A DNA stretch of 55,454 nt from contig MU400756.1 in assembly GCA_022578965.1 (NCBI GenBank), positions 1 to 55,454 on the forward strand, read 5' to 3'. Below the pieces are notes generated by a model. It ran no database searches and had not been told where the DNA came from. It saw only the letters and a program-made list of their open reading frames with translations. The first letter of the stretch is position 1; every line of letters begins with the position of its first letter. A program made the translations under genes and the position numbers. Of this stretch, positions 35,277 to 45,465 are shown in pieces. The stretch is from Xylaria sp. FL1777. Its lineage: Eukaryota > Ascomycota > Sordariomycetes > Xylariales > Xylariaceae.

Positions 35277-36397
35277 TCAAGTAAAAAGAAGGTTTTGTAC
35301 TTGTTTATGATACTGCAGGGCACTCATTTCAGGGTACTTAGCTGGTTCTTCGGCACTCACAAACTGACTCAGCGGAGCGATCGAGACATCTCGCTGTGCC
35401 TTGAAGAGATGTGCTACGCTGTACCTCTCAGGGAGTATGACTTCATCCATCTTCTTTAACCCTTCAGAGACAGTGACCTGGTGAATCCCGGCAACGACCT
35501 TTCCGTTCGTCCAGCGCATCAGGGTGTCACCAGCATTGACAATCATCTCGGTCGTATCATTCGGCTCGACTGCAAAGAAAGTGCCCGGGCGCGCCCGATC
35601 CTCCACCTCGAGGCCGCCGGTGCTGTCTTGGAACAGTAGCGTGATAATACCCCAGTCCGAGTGCGGCGCAATGCGGCTCGTACGACCAGACCTGATATCC
35701 TTGATAGAAATCTCTGGATAGTGGGTGAGGCGGAGATCCGCAGCATTAGGAATGGAACGTTCCTTGAGCGACTCGGGCTTAAGACCGAGGGAAATCTCCA
35801 GGGCTTCAAGTAGCGTAAGACAGATACTGTTACCTTCTTCGTACCAATCTTCCATGAAGGGCCGGAACCCCGAAAGCTCAGGGCTCTTAGGCCATTGGTT
35901 TGGAAACTCTGAGTCATTAGTTGGGCCCAGATCGAAATGCTCCTGAATCCAATATTTAGCATTATGATTAGAAGAGCGGTATCAGCTCACGTGGATATAT
36001 CTTTACCTTCGAGTCGGTAATTGGCTTGGACGTCTTGTCATCTACAAGTCTCGAAACATACTCGACCGATACACCGCTGTATCCACGTACGGGCTTGGGA
36101 CCTGTCACATTGGCTATCTCGTTCTTGATCATGACTGCCTGAGAGAAGAATTTCTTGCTCTAACGAAGTAACACAGTGAGGACCAAGATAACAGACCGAG
36201 ATATTGCAGTGTAAACTTACCCATGTGAAAATCTCATCAAGTTTCCCTCTGTTGAGACCATGGTTGATAATCTTGACGAAACCAGTGCTGATCAAGCCAG
36301 CAAGCAGCCCATCAGAAAACTGTCGACGCTGCTGCTCGTTACCCCTAGTAAATTGACTCAAATCTAGCGTTGGGATCATTTTGGGGTTCTTGCACAT
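35277..36397 (-). CDS. 2-oxoglutarate/Fe(II)-dependent dioxygenase
   Basis: A non-haem iron oxygenase of the isopenicillin N synthase-like superfamily, which hydroxylates or desaturates small molecules using 2-oxoglutarate and oxygen. Exons on the minus strand are 36221-36397, 36007-36159 and 35277-35942, giving 331 residues. Introns are 61 and 64 bases with GTAAG/GTAAA donors and TTAG/TTCAG acceptors. The N-terminal domain begins MIPTLDLSQF and includes GFVKIINHGL. The iron ligands are H204 and D206 (APHSDWG) and H264 (GIHQV), and the 2-oxoglutarate contact is R283 with S285 (PERYS). The catalytic set is complete and the length is normal. A second ATG seven codons in (MIPTLDL) is an alternative start. 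The substrate cannot be told from sequence. The MFS transporter lies next to it in the same orientation. Confidence 0.9.
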
Positions 36398-37219
36398 AGA
36401 TGGGCACCGACCAAGCTCGGCTACTAAAATACCATGAGGCTAGGCTTCTGAACTGAAAAAAATAGAAATCGAATGAAGGTCTTGCTCAGATTTCTCGACA
36501 AATATCCCCGGTCATCAGAAGGAAGAGCAATTTGGGGACTATATAGTCGTATATGGGAAATGGCGTTCGCGTTCGGGACAGGCTTCATCAGTCTAGCAAT
36601 ATTAGCCACCACCACACTATCAATGATTAGAGAGGGACATTACGATCATCGCCGCCCTTGATCATAATCAGTACACTATGCCTTATGGTTTTGACAAATC
36701 TAAAGAAGGATTCACCTGGACACAATCCAGAGCAAGCCACGAGGTCCTAGTCATCCGATAGATTCCATATCCTTAATATTCACCTTCCTGTCTTGAGTGA
36801 GAATGCTACATTGGTAAGGGGTGAAGAAATTAAGGAATCAGTGTAAGATCTGCTACAAGGCGAGGGGTTAGATGTTTGAAGAACTCGAATATGACTACTC
36901 ATATTCGAATCAAACATAGCCCTTCTGTTCATTGGCCTAATTTGCAACGCGCGATCAGGGTTGCAGGGAAGAATGCAACATGTAGTAGCAATTTAGGATC
37001 CTTCAGAGGTAGCACTGCATGTGGCGCGCAGACCCTATCAAGTAGGTATTGTGGTGTATACCAGTATATCACAATACCAGAACAGTCTAGAGGTCTAGTG
37101 AACGCTAAATGATGAGCATTTGTATGCCGTTCTAACGAGTCTCATATCCTAGGGCATATGCTACGGTCGAGGTCAAGGGAAAGGATCTACAGGCCAGTCT
37201 CTATTTTATAGCTTGGGTT
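36398..37219. other. Intergenic between dioxygenase and MFS genes
   Basis: About 820 bases holding the dioxygenase promoter and the end of the transporter gene. Open frames here (62-78 codons) show no motif and mixed strands. Nothing else seen. Confidence 0.5.
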
Positions 37220-38721
37220 CTACCATTTGGTTCTCAAATCCCAGCCCTTCACTCGCAGTCTAACCCATATGACACATAGCAGAGCGGCAAGATAACTACC
37301 GGCGGTATATACAATAGCACCCCAATAACCCCGTTTGCCTGCCGCGCCCGTAGCATCCAGAAGACTGCCAGCAATAGGAATGCTAATTAGACACCCTAAA
37401 GAACAAACAGTATAGCAGGTCGCGTAATATTTCCCGTAATCCTGGATCTGGCATAATTGACCAAGGCAGATTGGCGTTAGACTAACATTCGATCCACTCA
37501 CGAAGCCAAACAAGGTGGTGAAGAGAATCAGAAGAGCTGTGCTGTTGGCCTTTGGAGCGATGGCATCAGGTAGCCAGAACCCAGCGACCGATGCCAGACA
37601 GAAAAATAGAGATATGATCAAAGTGTTGTACCGACCAAATTTATCAGCTACGGCGCCGGCGACGTACCGACCGAAACAGGATGACCCATTTGCAATTGCA
37701 AGAAGCTGATATGCGAATGCTGCATTACCCGATAGTGTCTTGGCCGCCGGTAGACCTTGTCGATCCAGGTAATAGCTCGGGATGTATGTCATGGGTACTA
37801 AGTAGGCAAGATCAACAAGGAATAAGGCGGCCGTCGTCATCGACATTGCGCCGGTTCCGTCTAGGAAGATGCGCAGGTCGGGTAGCATATCACGCCAAGT
37901 CGTATGCACTCCGTTACGTGGTGGGACTCTGCTCTGGCAAAATGCCACACTGGTTGAGCAGAGGATGAGCAGGATGAAGCCAAGGATTCGTATGGACCAA
38001 GCCCATCCAACTTGAGGAAGAAGGGACTGCATCATGAGTGGGAAAAGCACACCGCCAGCACCTCCCCCGGTGAACGCTATGCCACTGGCGAGACCACGAC
38101 GTTCAAAGAACCAATGAGCTACGGAGCCCATGGCCGGAGTAATGAGAAGGGACGCGCCACCACCGGCAAGAATGGAAAAGGCGAGGATGAATTGATAGTA
38201 CTCTGTGAACGTCGACACGATTAGCCGCGTATCAGTAAGGAGTGCCATTTCGTGTCCACCCTCTATGTCAACAGTGTCTGCTCACCTGTGCTGAAACTAA
38301 GAGCAAATACGCCCACGAGGGTGCAGAGACTCCCGGCGATCAGCAGCCCACGCGGCCCCTTAGCATCGAAGGTTGGTCCAACTTGAGCTCCGCAAAACCA
38401 AGTCATAAAGGCGTAAACACCGAAGATCCAACCAATGGCACTGGGGGATTCGTCAGGCAATAGCTCCCTTGAGACATAAGCTTCGATCACTCCAGTCGAG
38501 TTATACACCCCGAGGGATGCAGCTAGTCCCGACCAGGCACCGAGCACAACCAGCCATCCCCTCACTCCGCCCTCTGGGTACGTCACCTCGCCGTCCCTGA
38601 GCCGAGTATCGTTTGGACAGGGAAGAGAAGGTCGATGATCCAGAGGGGGGGTGTCGACCTTTTCGACTAACATTTCCTCCCCGCCGCCCTCGCCATGGGC
38701 TGGTGTGTGCTGGCCTCTCAT
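37220..38721 (-). CDS. MFS transporter, monocarboxylate-transporter-like
   Basis: A plasma-membrane permease of the major facilitator superfamily, monocarboxylate porter type, moving small organic acids or related metabolites. Exons on the minus strand are 38286-38721 and 37220-38202, giving 472 residues. The 83-base intron has a GTGAGC donor, a GCTAAT branch and a CACAG acceptor, and joins FST to EYYQFILAF. The ATG at 38721 (MRGQHTPAHG) is the first usable start; the open frame extends upstream only from a TTG. A cytosolic tail of about 55 residues precedes YPEGGVRGWLVVLGAW, the usual entry to helix 1. Twelve helices can be drawn, with the MFS loop after helix 2 (GPTFDAKGPRGLLIAG), a Gly-rich helix 4 (SILAGGGASLLITP) and GRYVAGAVADKFGRYN in the second half. 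Intact. The cargo is unknown; the neighbouring oxygenase suggests a small-molecule pathway. Confidence 0.9.
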
Positions 38722-40191
38722 TTCTAACCAACTCAGCAACTGTCAGCCAGACTCTTGGTGATGGGCACAACACCTCGTCGCTCAGCATGTCCCACGGGCA
38801 GGACTGAGAACCTAGCTGCTGTGAAGTGTGCGAATGCAGAAGAAAGAATGGACCGGTCGCGCCTAAGCTATGTTGGTAAATTTCACTTTGGTTCCAGGGT
38901 TGTTGAGTAACATCTCGTAGCGACATAGGCATCTACTTAAAAGCCCTAGGGCACTAGACATGTACAAGAGGTTGTTAGGTTGCAGACAAAAGGCGGTATG
39001 ACGTCACAAACGACAGGCAGAGCTTAAATGGGAGATGAATGAGGATATATGCAGGTTACCCTTTTCTTGAATCCTTCCTAGATAATTTCTACTTCTGTGG
39101 GAGGGACAGGGGAGTGCCTATATTACTATAATATTACCCCTTAGTACCCTCACCGTGGGTCTCATTGCAATTACTCTGCATCTCTCAAGTAACCTCTATA
39201 TCCCATTCGTTATCCGAGACTTAAAAGCTGCTTGCAATGTCTAGTCTAGGCTTTTCGGTCCGAGGTAAAGAGTATAGCTTTGTGACAAGACTTAGAAAAA
39301 GGCAAAGTGAAAGATTTATGCGACACTTTACTCTATTAATCGAGAGATATTGACTGGTTGGTTTGCCTGTAAAGCCTTTAATCAGGAGCGCCCAGGGTGG
39401 CTCTTCCTGTTGACTAGGTACTCATCTAGCTACCTAGGTAGGTAGCTACACTATTATCAAGCTTGCAGAGCTGTATTAAATGATAAGTTTGAATCCTATT
39501 CGCGCTAGTATTTATTGATTCCGCCTTTTTCTCTTAGTACTTACTTGAAGGACACATGTAAACATCGCCTCGCGTATAGTAGTACGGTGGCTTTCTAAGC
39601 ACTTATACGAGCTGTATTTGGGGACGAGGGTTGCTGCATACATGCTGTACCACTCGTTTACCGAGCAAGGTAGGTGGTATTATAGCACGGTTGCTACCTA
39701 CTTTGTTAGCTTCCGGACTTACTCGGTGTACTTGTGTACCAGTGTCGCGGAGATGTGGAGCGGGTTAACATGATACTCCCGGAGTCCTAGCCGGATTGCT
39801 TTTACATTATCCGAGACAACCAGATACAAGATAGCATGATAACATGGCGACTTGCCGAGTAAATATATAGACTCGTGTTAAGGAGGATCATCTAGCACGG
39901 TATATTTGTAATATGTTACATTTATCACAGGCATTGATGAATTATACGCCACGAGAGGTATTTGACGTTCTTGGCCTTCCTTTTCTATACGAGACAATAG
40001 AAGACCGCAGACAGATCGCATCGTTTAGTTACGAGCCGTAGATGCAGATAAAACATTACTTGTCTCCTTGTTTAAACATATAGGTTGACCATCCGTTTTA
40101 CACTTAAGTCCTGCTGGAGTTTATTACGATCGCCTCGTGTGCAGCTACGCAAATTCCTACCCTGAAGTAACACCTAGGCGTGTTAGATATA
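38722..40191. other. Intergenic, divergent promoters of MFS and methyltransferase genes
   Basis: About 1.5 kb without a recognisable gene. It holds a perfect TACCTAGGTA (39431-39440) embedded in the larger palindrome-like GCTACCTAGGTAGGTAGC. The 143-codon minus frame at 38501-38932 mostly overlaps the transporter's first exon in another frame and is not called. Confidence 0.55.
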
Positions 40192-40811
40192 ATGAGAACT
40201 GAAGACTCTTTTGTTGCTCGCGCTCGAGCCTGTCGCAGCCATGAAGATATCCAGGCACTCTATGCTGAATGGGCCAACACGTACAACAGCGATCTCAAAA
40301 CCAGTGCTCATGATTATGTTGCGCCGTCCATTGTTGCGGAAACGGCATTCAAACTCAGCGTCCAAACCAACAGAACTATTCTCGATGCTGGCTGCGGAAC
40401 TGGTCTTGTTGGAGTAGCCCTCGCCAAGCGCGGCGCAACAACGATCGACGGCCTTGACTTGTCTCCCCATATGCTCGAGGTTGCAGAAAAGTCGGGTGTC
40501 TACCAGAGCGTGTTTTTGGGAGACTTGACGAAGGAGATAGCTAAGCCCAGCCAGTGCTATTAGGCACGTTCACACACGGACACGTTGGGCCCATCACTGC
40601 GTTGAGAGAACTTGTCCGAGTCTTGAAGGATGACGGTCATATTGTTATCACGGTACTGGAGGAGATTTGGCTGTCGGGGGGGTTTAAAGCTGAAGTCGGG
40701 AAGCTAGAGGCTGAAGGTGTGGTGAACGTGTTAAGTACCGAACTCAGGCATTACCTAAAGGGGAAAGACAAAGCATATGTGCTAGTGCTACAGAAGAGGG
40801 CGATGACATAA
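40192..40811 (+). pseudogene. Class I SAM methyltransferase, broken by small deletion
   Basis: The first part (ATG at 40192) reads MRTEDSFVARARACRSHEDI, then LYAEWANTYNSDL, a fold-typical start. Then comes SAM-binding motif I at about residues 62-72 (ILDAGCGTGLVG) and the next strand GLDLSPHML. This frame stops at TAG 40561-40563. The continuation lies in another frame from about 40554: GTFTHGHVGP, a LVRVLKDDGHIVITVLEEIW block and an ending with LVLQKR. The residues expected between DLTKEIA and GTFTHGH are missing, so a short out-of-frame deletion, not just a one-base slip, has occurred. No intron signals bridge it. The family resembles small WBSCR27-like methyltransferases; the substrate is unknown. 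Probably a recent pseudogene, or an assembly error. Confidence 0.75.
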
Positions 40812-41133
40812 GAGTTAGATCTACAGCCAACAGAACACTAGGACACACACACTGGTCGGTATATTGCATATATTGGGAGGGATGTGAGTCTTCCTGGCTA
40901 GCCTTCGGGCAAGGCTATATGTGTTGGATATGAGGGATTATATCTAGTAATAATACTTCGTATAAACCAAACCAAACAAAGAGCCTACTGTACTAACATA
41001 TCCTACCGTAATATAATTATAGCTTGCTACGTCTAATACCCTTTAAGAGGTGTGAAAAGTAGCTAAATAGCCCCGCACTTAACGTTAAAATCAATCAATC
41101 AATATCATTTTACCACTCAACCACTCAATTGTC
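40812..41133. other. Intergenic between the two broken genes
   Basis: About 320 bases with no open frame or RNA gene seen. It contains short AT-rich runs and a TCAATCAATCAATA microsatellite near 41092. Confidence 0.5.
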
Positions 41134-42676
41134 TTGTGTAGCAAGAAGCTAAAACCATCAAAAAGCTTGAGGCAACAGGTAGTCGATGCGAAACCGGTGC
41201 CACAGCCTTGTCAAGCCCATATGTTTATTTACGGACTTAGAGCATCGTCAATAGCATTTTGCTCGCCTATGTCAAAAGCTAGGCTGTTTCTCCAGCACCC
41301 TAGCGAGCACGAGTTTAACAGAAGTGTCAAGTATCACAACGCCCATTACCTATTGCCGCCAGGAACAGATATACCACCTCTAAACACCCCGAGGGCCTCG
41401 CTGTGTTGCCGTCCGCAAACAATTAGGGACGGTGACTCTCGAACATCTCTCGGAGAGCATGAACAGGGTCAAATGCTCAAAATATTTGAATCGATATATG
41501 AGGTCTCTTTATTCGCCTCGATAGAGCCGAGCCCTAGACTACAGACACAATTAAAGAGACACCAAGTCGAAGCTCTTATCATGATTATCGAGAAGAAAGC
41601 CGGTATGTATGACAATGCCAGCTTCCCTCCACTCTGGCGGTTATCTTCGGAGCACAAAGGGCGGTATCAGTATATCATTACAGGCATGTTTGAGATAAAA
41701 AAGCCTCCGCCTACAGGCCGAGTATTCTTGCCGACGAGATGGGTTTGGCTAAGACCCTGTCCGCCCTATCTCTAATATGCCCCTCGCTCGATACACTCGA
41801 CAAGCGGCCACTTTCGGCCCAGAGAGAAGTGCTACGAGCTACCCTTGTTATTATGCCAAAGTCCACCATCCAGATTCGGGAGAAGCAGATAGAAAGACAC
41901 ATCTAAGAGGGACGGGTCCATTTAATGACATGCTACGGACAGAGCTGCTAACAAGAGTTTCAGACAAGGGCTTCCTATGACACTGTGCTTAAGACGTATG
42001 ACATACTGCCCTCTGGCTGTGATAATGAGGGACTATTGTTCAAAGAAGAATGGGTTAGAATAATCGTCGATGAGGCGCATAGGATCCATAATCGCTTATC
42101 GAGAACGCTTAAAGCTGTTTTTTAAATCTTATCGCAAAAGCGTTGGTGCCTAACGGGCACGCTAATCTAGAACAGCCTCGCTGATTTCGGAGCCTTGCTA
42201 TTGTTCGTTGGTGTGCCCTCTTTTGACAAGGAAGGGGTATTTGCAAACTTAGTAGGGAACCGCGTGAACGCGAAAGAGGAGGGCAGCCTCGATGTGCTTA
42301 GAACACTGATTGCTACGACGACATTACGACGAATAAAGGCAAATCATGCCAAGAGCCTCAGACTAACCCACAAGACTGAGCGGCTGGAGATGGTTGAGCT
42401 CAGCGGCAAGGATCAGAAGTTGTATGAGTTTTTCAAGAGGCGGCCGTATCTAATAGCGACTTTAGAAAAGCCGAGCACGGCCACAAAGTGCAAAGGAAAG
42501 GCACGCGCGGGCGGTGGTAGTGCTAAAGGGTCAAGTGTCATTGTCCTAATCGGCCTTCTTCGCCTTATATGCAATCATGGTGAAGCCCTTCTGCCCAAGT
42601 CAGCCGTCAAGGCATGGAGAAATAGAGATGCCGACGCAATCGGTTGGGGGATGCTAGGAGCGGGTGTGGACAAGTG
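41134..42676 (+). pseudogene. SNF2-family helicase relic (Rad5/Rad16-like)
   Basis: Would have been an ATP-dependent DNA translocase of the SNF2 class. Frame 1 carries the lead-in (LQTQLKRHQVEALIMIIEKK, then YQYIITGMF). A frameshift at about 41717-41720 moves the reading to another frame with motif I ILADEMGLAKTLSALSLI (one Gly of GMGLGKT replaced by Ala), a DTVLKTYDIL block, motif II VDEAHRIHN, and motif III WCLTGTLI*N where WCLTGTPIQN is expected. In-frame stops are TAA 41904, TAA 41949, TAA 42123 and TAG 42168. The stop in motif III and the Pro-to-Leu change are C-to-T changes after C, the context favoured in the AT-rich flanks. The relic ends abruptly at an AT-rich patch, so the helicase C-terminal lobe is missing. 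No start is assigned. Confidence 0.85.
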
Positions 42677-42930
42677 TAAATTAGCTTATATTTTATATAA
42701 TTTATTAAGCTATAAAGCAAATTATACCTAGGTATATATTTAATTAATAAAATAAAAACCTTTATATAAAACAATGGTTTTTTTTAAAAAAAAAGGCTTT
42801 AATAAAACTAAAGCAAAATAAAATACTAAATATAAAAATATAAAGTTTTTTAGCTTAATTAAATAATATACATACTAGCAAAACAAAAAAGTGATTATTA
42901 AGTTTAAGTTTTATAGAAAAATAAAGATAC
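42677..42930. other. AT-rich patch truncating the helicase relic
   Basis: About 250 bases with the composition of the AT-rich flanks, replacing the 3' part of the SNF2 relic. It contains a perfect TACCTAGGTA at 42725-42734. Probably a mutated transposon fragment, or the more heavily mutated part of the same gene. Confidence 0.65.
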
Positions 42931-43103
42931 ACTAGGCCTAGGTGAAGACTGGCTCCTTATTATTAAAGGATAGTAGCGATTCGGAGAATTCAGCAACACT
43001 TGGTTTTCTTGTGCGTAGTGGCGATATTGAAGAGGAAACCGGCATATAAGGGTGCTCTGTCGTATTACTTGGCTGACGTTAACGACCGTGTGACACCATT
43101 GTC

Positions 43104-44270
43104 TTATACATTGTAGAAGCTATGCAGCTTCCGCGTTGAGCTTGACTGGCTGTCCCGGTCATCATCCTGCTTGGTATACTCGATTTTAGTTTCCACTGTC
43201 TTCTGGATGCCCGCCTTTGGCAGGTCATTGTCGTGCAACTCGGTGAATTCGTGCTTGGCAGAGATCAGAGTTGCCATCCTGATACCGGCAGAACCAGCAT
43301 TGGTGCCTGTGGCGTCCAGTTTTCGCCCCGTACCCTCCTTAGATCCTGTGGGACCAGAGCTCCCTTCGTCGAGCTTGACAATCTTAGCCAGGAGCTCGGT
43401 CAAGTTCAGCTCGATGTGTAGCTTGAATAGATAAACGAAGGGATGGAACTGCAGGTAGATGAAGCCGTCCTGAAGAGACATGACGCCGATTAGGATGCCC
43501 TGACATAAATCGAGTATTAATAAGAAGAAGAGGCATACAAGATAACATATAACTCACATCCAAGGCCGTGGAACAAACAATCATAACAATATTGAAACGA
43601 TAGAGTCGGTTGTACTTGAGGAGGCCGTTGGCAATTAGCCTTGACCGCACTAGGTAGACGAAATATATATTCAGACCAGCATCCATGAGTAGGAAGATGC
43701 CCTTCTCAACCCGGTCCCAAACCTCGTTAATACGATGATATCTTTCTGAGATCTGTAGGCGTGCAGGGATCCATATGGTGTAAACGCTGATGTTGATACA
43801 AACAAGAAGCCCGGCAAACCCCCACTTCATCCAGAGCACCTTTTTTTTGTTCCTCATTAGGAGGCTGATTCGATTGATTATGATTTGAATAATACAGTGT
43901 AATTGAAAGGACCAGAGGGTGACAATTGCAAAAAAAAAGTGAAATCTAGAGCGGAGGCCAGTGGTTAGTCGTCTTGCCAGATCCGACGCGGTATTCCCTT
44001 GTGTACTCACGACGGCGGGATGGTTCCCCAAAGGAAAAACCAAGTAATGGCACCCATAATCACGCTCGCGGTCCATTCCGTCCAAAGTAGAGCAATATAG
44101 GTATTGATGCCTTGGGTTCGCTTCCATGCCTTCCACGACTGTCTGCCACCTTTGGCAGCGGAAAACAGGGCAACAGTAATCGAAACTCCCCAGAATATAG
44201 ACGCAATATTCATCTCTGCCTTGTTGGGTTCCAGCTGCTGGAACCACGGTGGGATCAGAAAACCGGCCAT
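43104..44270 (-). CDS. Seven-helix fungal membrane protein, unknown function
   Basis: Exons on the minus strand are 44011-44270, 43558-43945 and 43104-43499, giving 347 residues. Introns are 65 and 58 bases (GTGAGT donors, CTAG and TCAG acceptors), and the exons join in frame. The start MAGFLIPPWF is an ATG. Seven hydrophobic segments can be drawn: IASIFWGVSITVALF, IALLWTEWTASVIMGAI, FFFAIVTLWSFQLHCII, WGFAGLLVCINISVYTI, GIFLLMDAGLNIYFVYLV, IVMIVCSTALDGILIGV and YLQFHPFVYLFKL. A hydrophilic C-terminal tail of about 105 residues follows. The QFHPFVY.FKLHIE block resembles a widespread fungal integral-membrane family of unknown role that I know only by pattern. The layout is receptor-like, but I see no specific G-protein-coupled receptor motif. 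Intact; its nearest neighbours are relics. Confidence 0.85.
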
Positions 44271-45264
44271 TTTGGCAAAGAGAAGGAATTAAAAGGAAGG
44301 AAGTTAGGTGATTCCGTTAACGAGTGGTGGAGAACAGCAATCCGTCCCTTCCATCAGAAATGAAGTTAATAAGGACGTCGGTACAGCTGGGTAGATAAAG
44401 ATAATATAATGTAGGTATAATCACGCCCACGGCGGCTAGTATCCTTCTTGCTCAACGACCGCCGCAGGGAGATAGGTCTGATGTTAGTTGATGTTAGTTG
44501 AATATCTTTTTATCAGCCTTTCTCTAGCCTGGGACTAAGAGTTCCGGTGGACCGGTAGCACGCAGCCAATATAAGGCCATGTGTCCGAGCCCCCTGCCCA
44601 AAACGTGTAGTTCATGCGCAGCCCCACGAAAGCTTCCTCTGCGTAGATCCTATCTATTTCGCAACAACATAACTCGTGTTAAATAAGGCTAGCCATGTTC
44701 CCGCGGGAGTGTTGAGTTAATATCCGGAGACGAACCTTACCCGTTTTGAAAGTGTCCACTAGCTGTCTCCCTAATACCCCGGCTCCCCCGCCCTCGTTCC
44801 CCCATATCCCCGAGATGATGGCTGCGCACCCGGGTGCTAGTATGGGTCTACTAATTAGGAGTTAGGTTTAAAGTTACGGCTCCTAGCCGTACAGCTACTA
44901 TTGTATTAGCTATTGGCTATGGTACTGGCTATTGTAGTGGTTATTGGTCTGGTTATTGTATTGGTTATTGTATTCTAGTATTATGGCAGTTGGTGGTGGG
45001 TGGCCCAGTCACATGACCTATGACTCTTAACCATGGCAGCTTAGCTGGCCATGTTTTCTTTACTTCTTTACCTTATAATTAAAGTGTATTGCTAAGTCAA
45101 TGCTACATAACATATACACGGTGCGCTGTTGTGACAATTATAAGGTTCTTGGAGATTTACATGCTAGTGATGCTCTTGTAACCCTTTAGTCTTCTATAGC
45201 TGTATAGACCTGCGATTGCTGCACTTAGGCTAGCATTTTGAGGTACCAGTGCTCGTGTGGACTT
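44271..45264. other. Promoter side of the membrane-protein gene and repeats
   Basis: About 1 kb holding the upstream region of the membrane-protein gene (minus), then the second hairpin repeat copy, then sequence approaching the AT-rich edge. TGATGTTAGT is duplicated in tandem near 44480-44500. No gene recognised. Confidence 0.5.
44871..44965 (+). repeat. Dispersed repeat with 17-base hairpin, copy 2
   Basis: TACGGCTCCTAGCCGTA at 44875-44891 folds as in copy 1 (7-base stem, 3-base loop). It is followed by an expanded run of TATTGG.TATTGGCTATGG units. It matches 34897-34975 apart from transitions and different numbers of the GGTTATTG-like unit. Confidence 0.7.
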
Positions 45265-45465
45265 TTTCTCGACCGTTGGCAACGCTCCTACAAAATCAAC
45301 ATTTCTGGTTGGTTAGGCAGCCCTGTTAGCAACCCGCTATGGTACACTTCTATATATAGCACCTCATCTATGGCTTTAGCAACAGCTAGAAAATCAGCAT
45401 GCCGGCTAGTTATAGCCTTGTTAGCCACTTGCTATAGTACACTTTTATATATAATACTTCATTAT
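45265..45465 (+). repeat. Tandem duplication of about 100 bases at the island edge
   Basis: Unit 1 (about 45265-45365) and unit 2 (about 45366-45465) share AGCAAC.GCT..AAAATCA.CAT, CCTTGTTAGC/CCCTGTTAGC, GCTATGGTACACTT/GCTATAGTACACTT and the ending TTCAT/CTCAT. The unit nearer the AT-rich flank has more C-to-T and G-to-A changes. Confidence 0.75.

Noticed and set aside
38263..38739. MFS start at 38739 and open frame through 38263
   Set aside because: The codon at 38739 is TTG. The frame beyond 38286 runs into an intron with a GTGAGC donor, so the exon ends at 38286.
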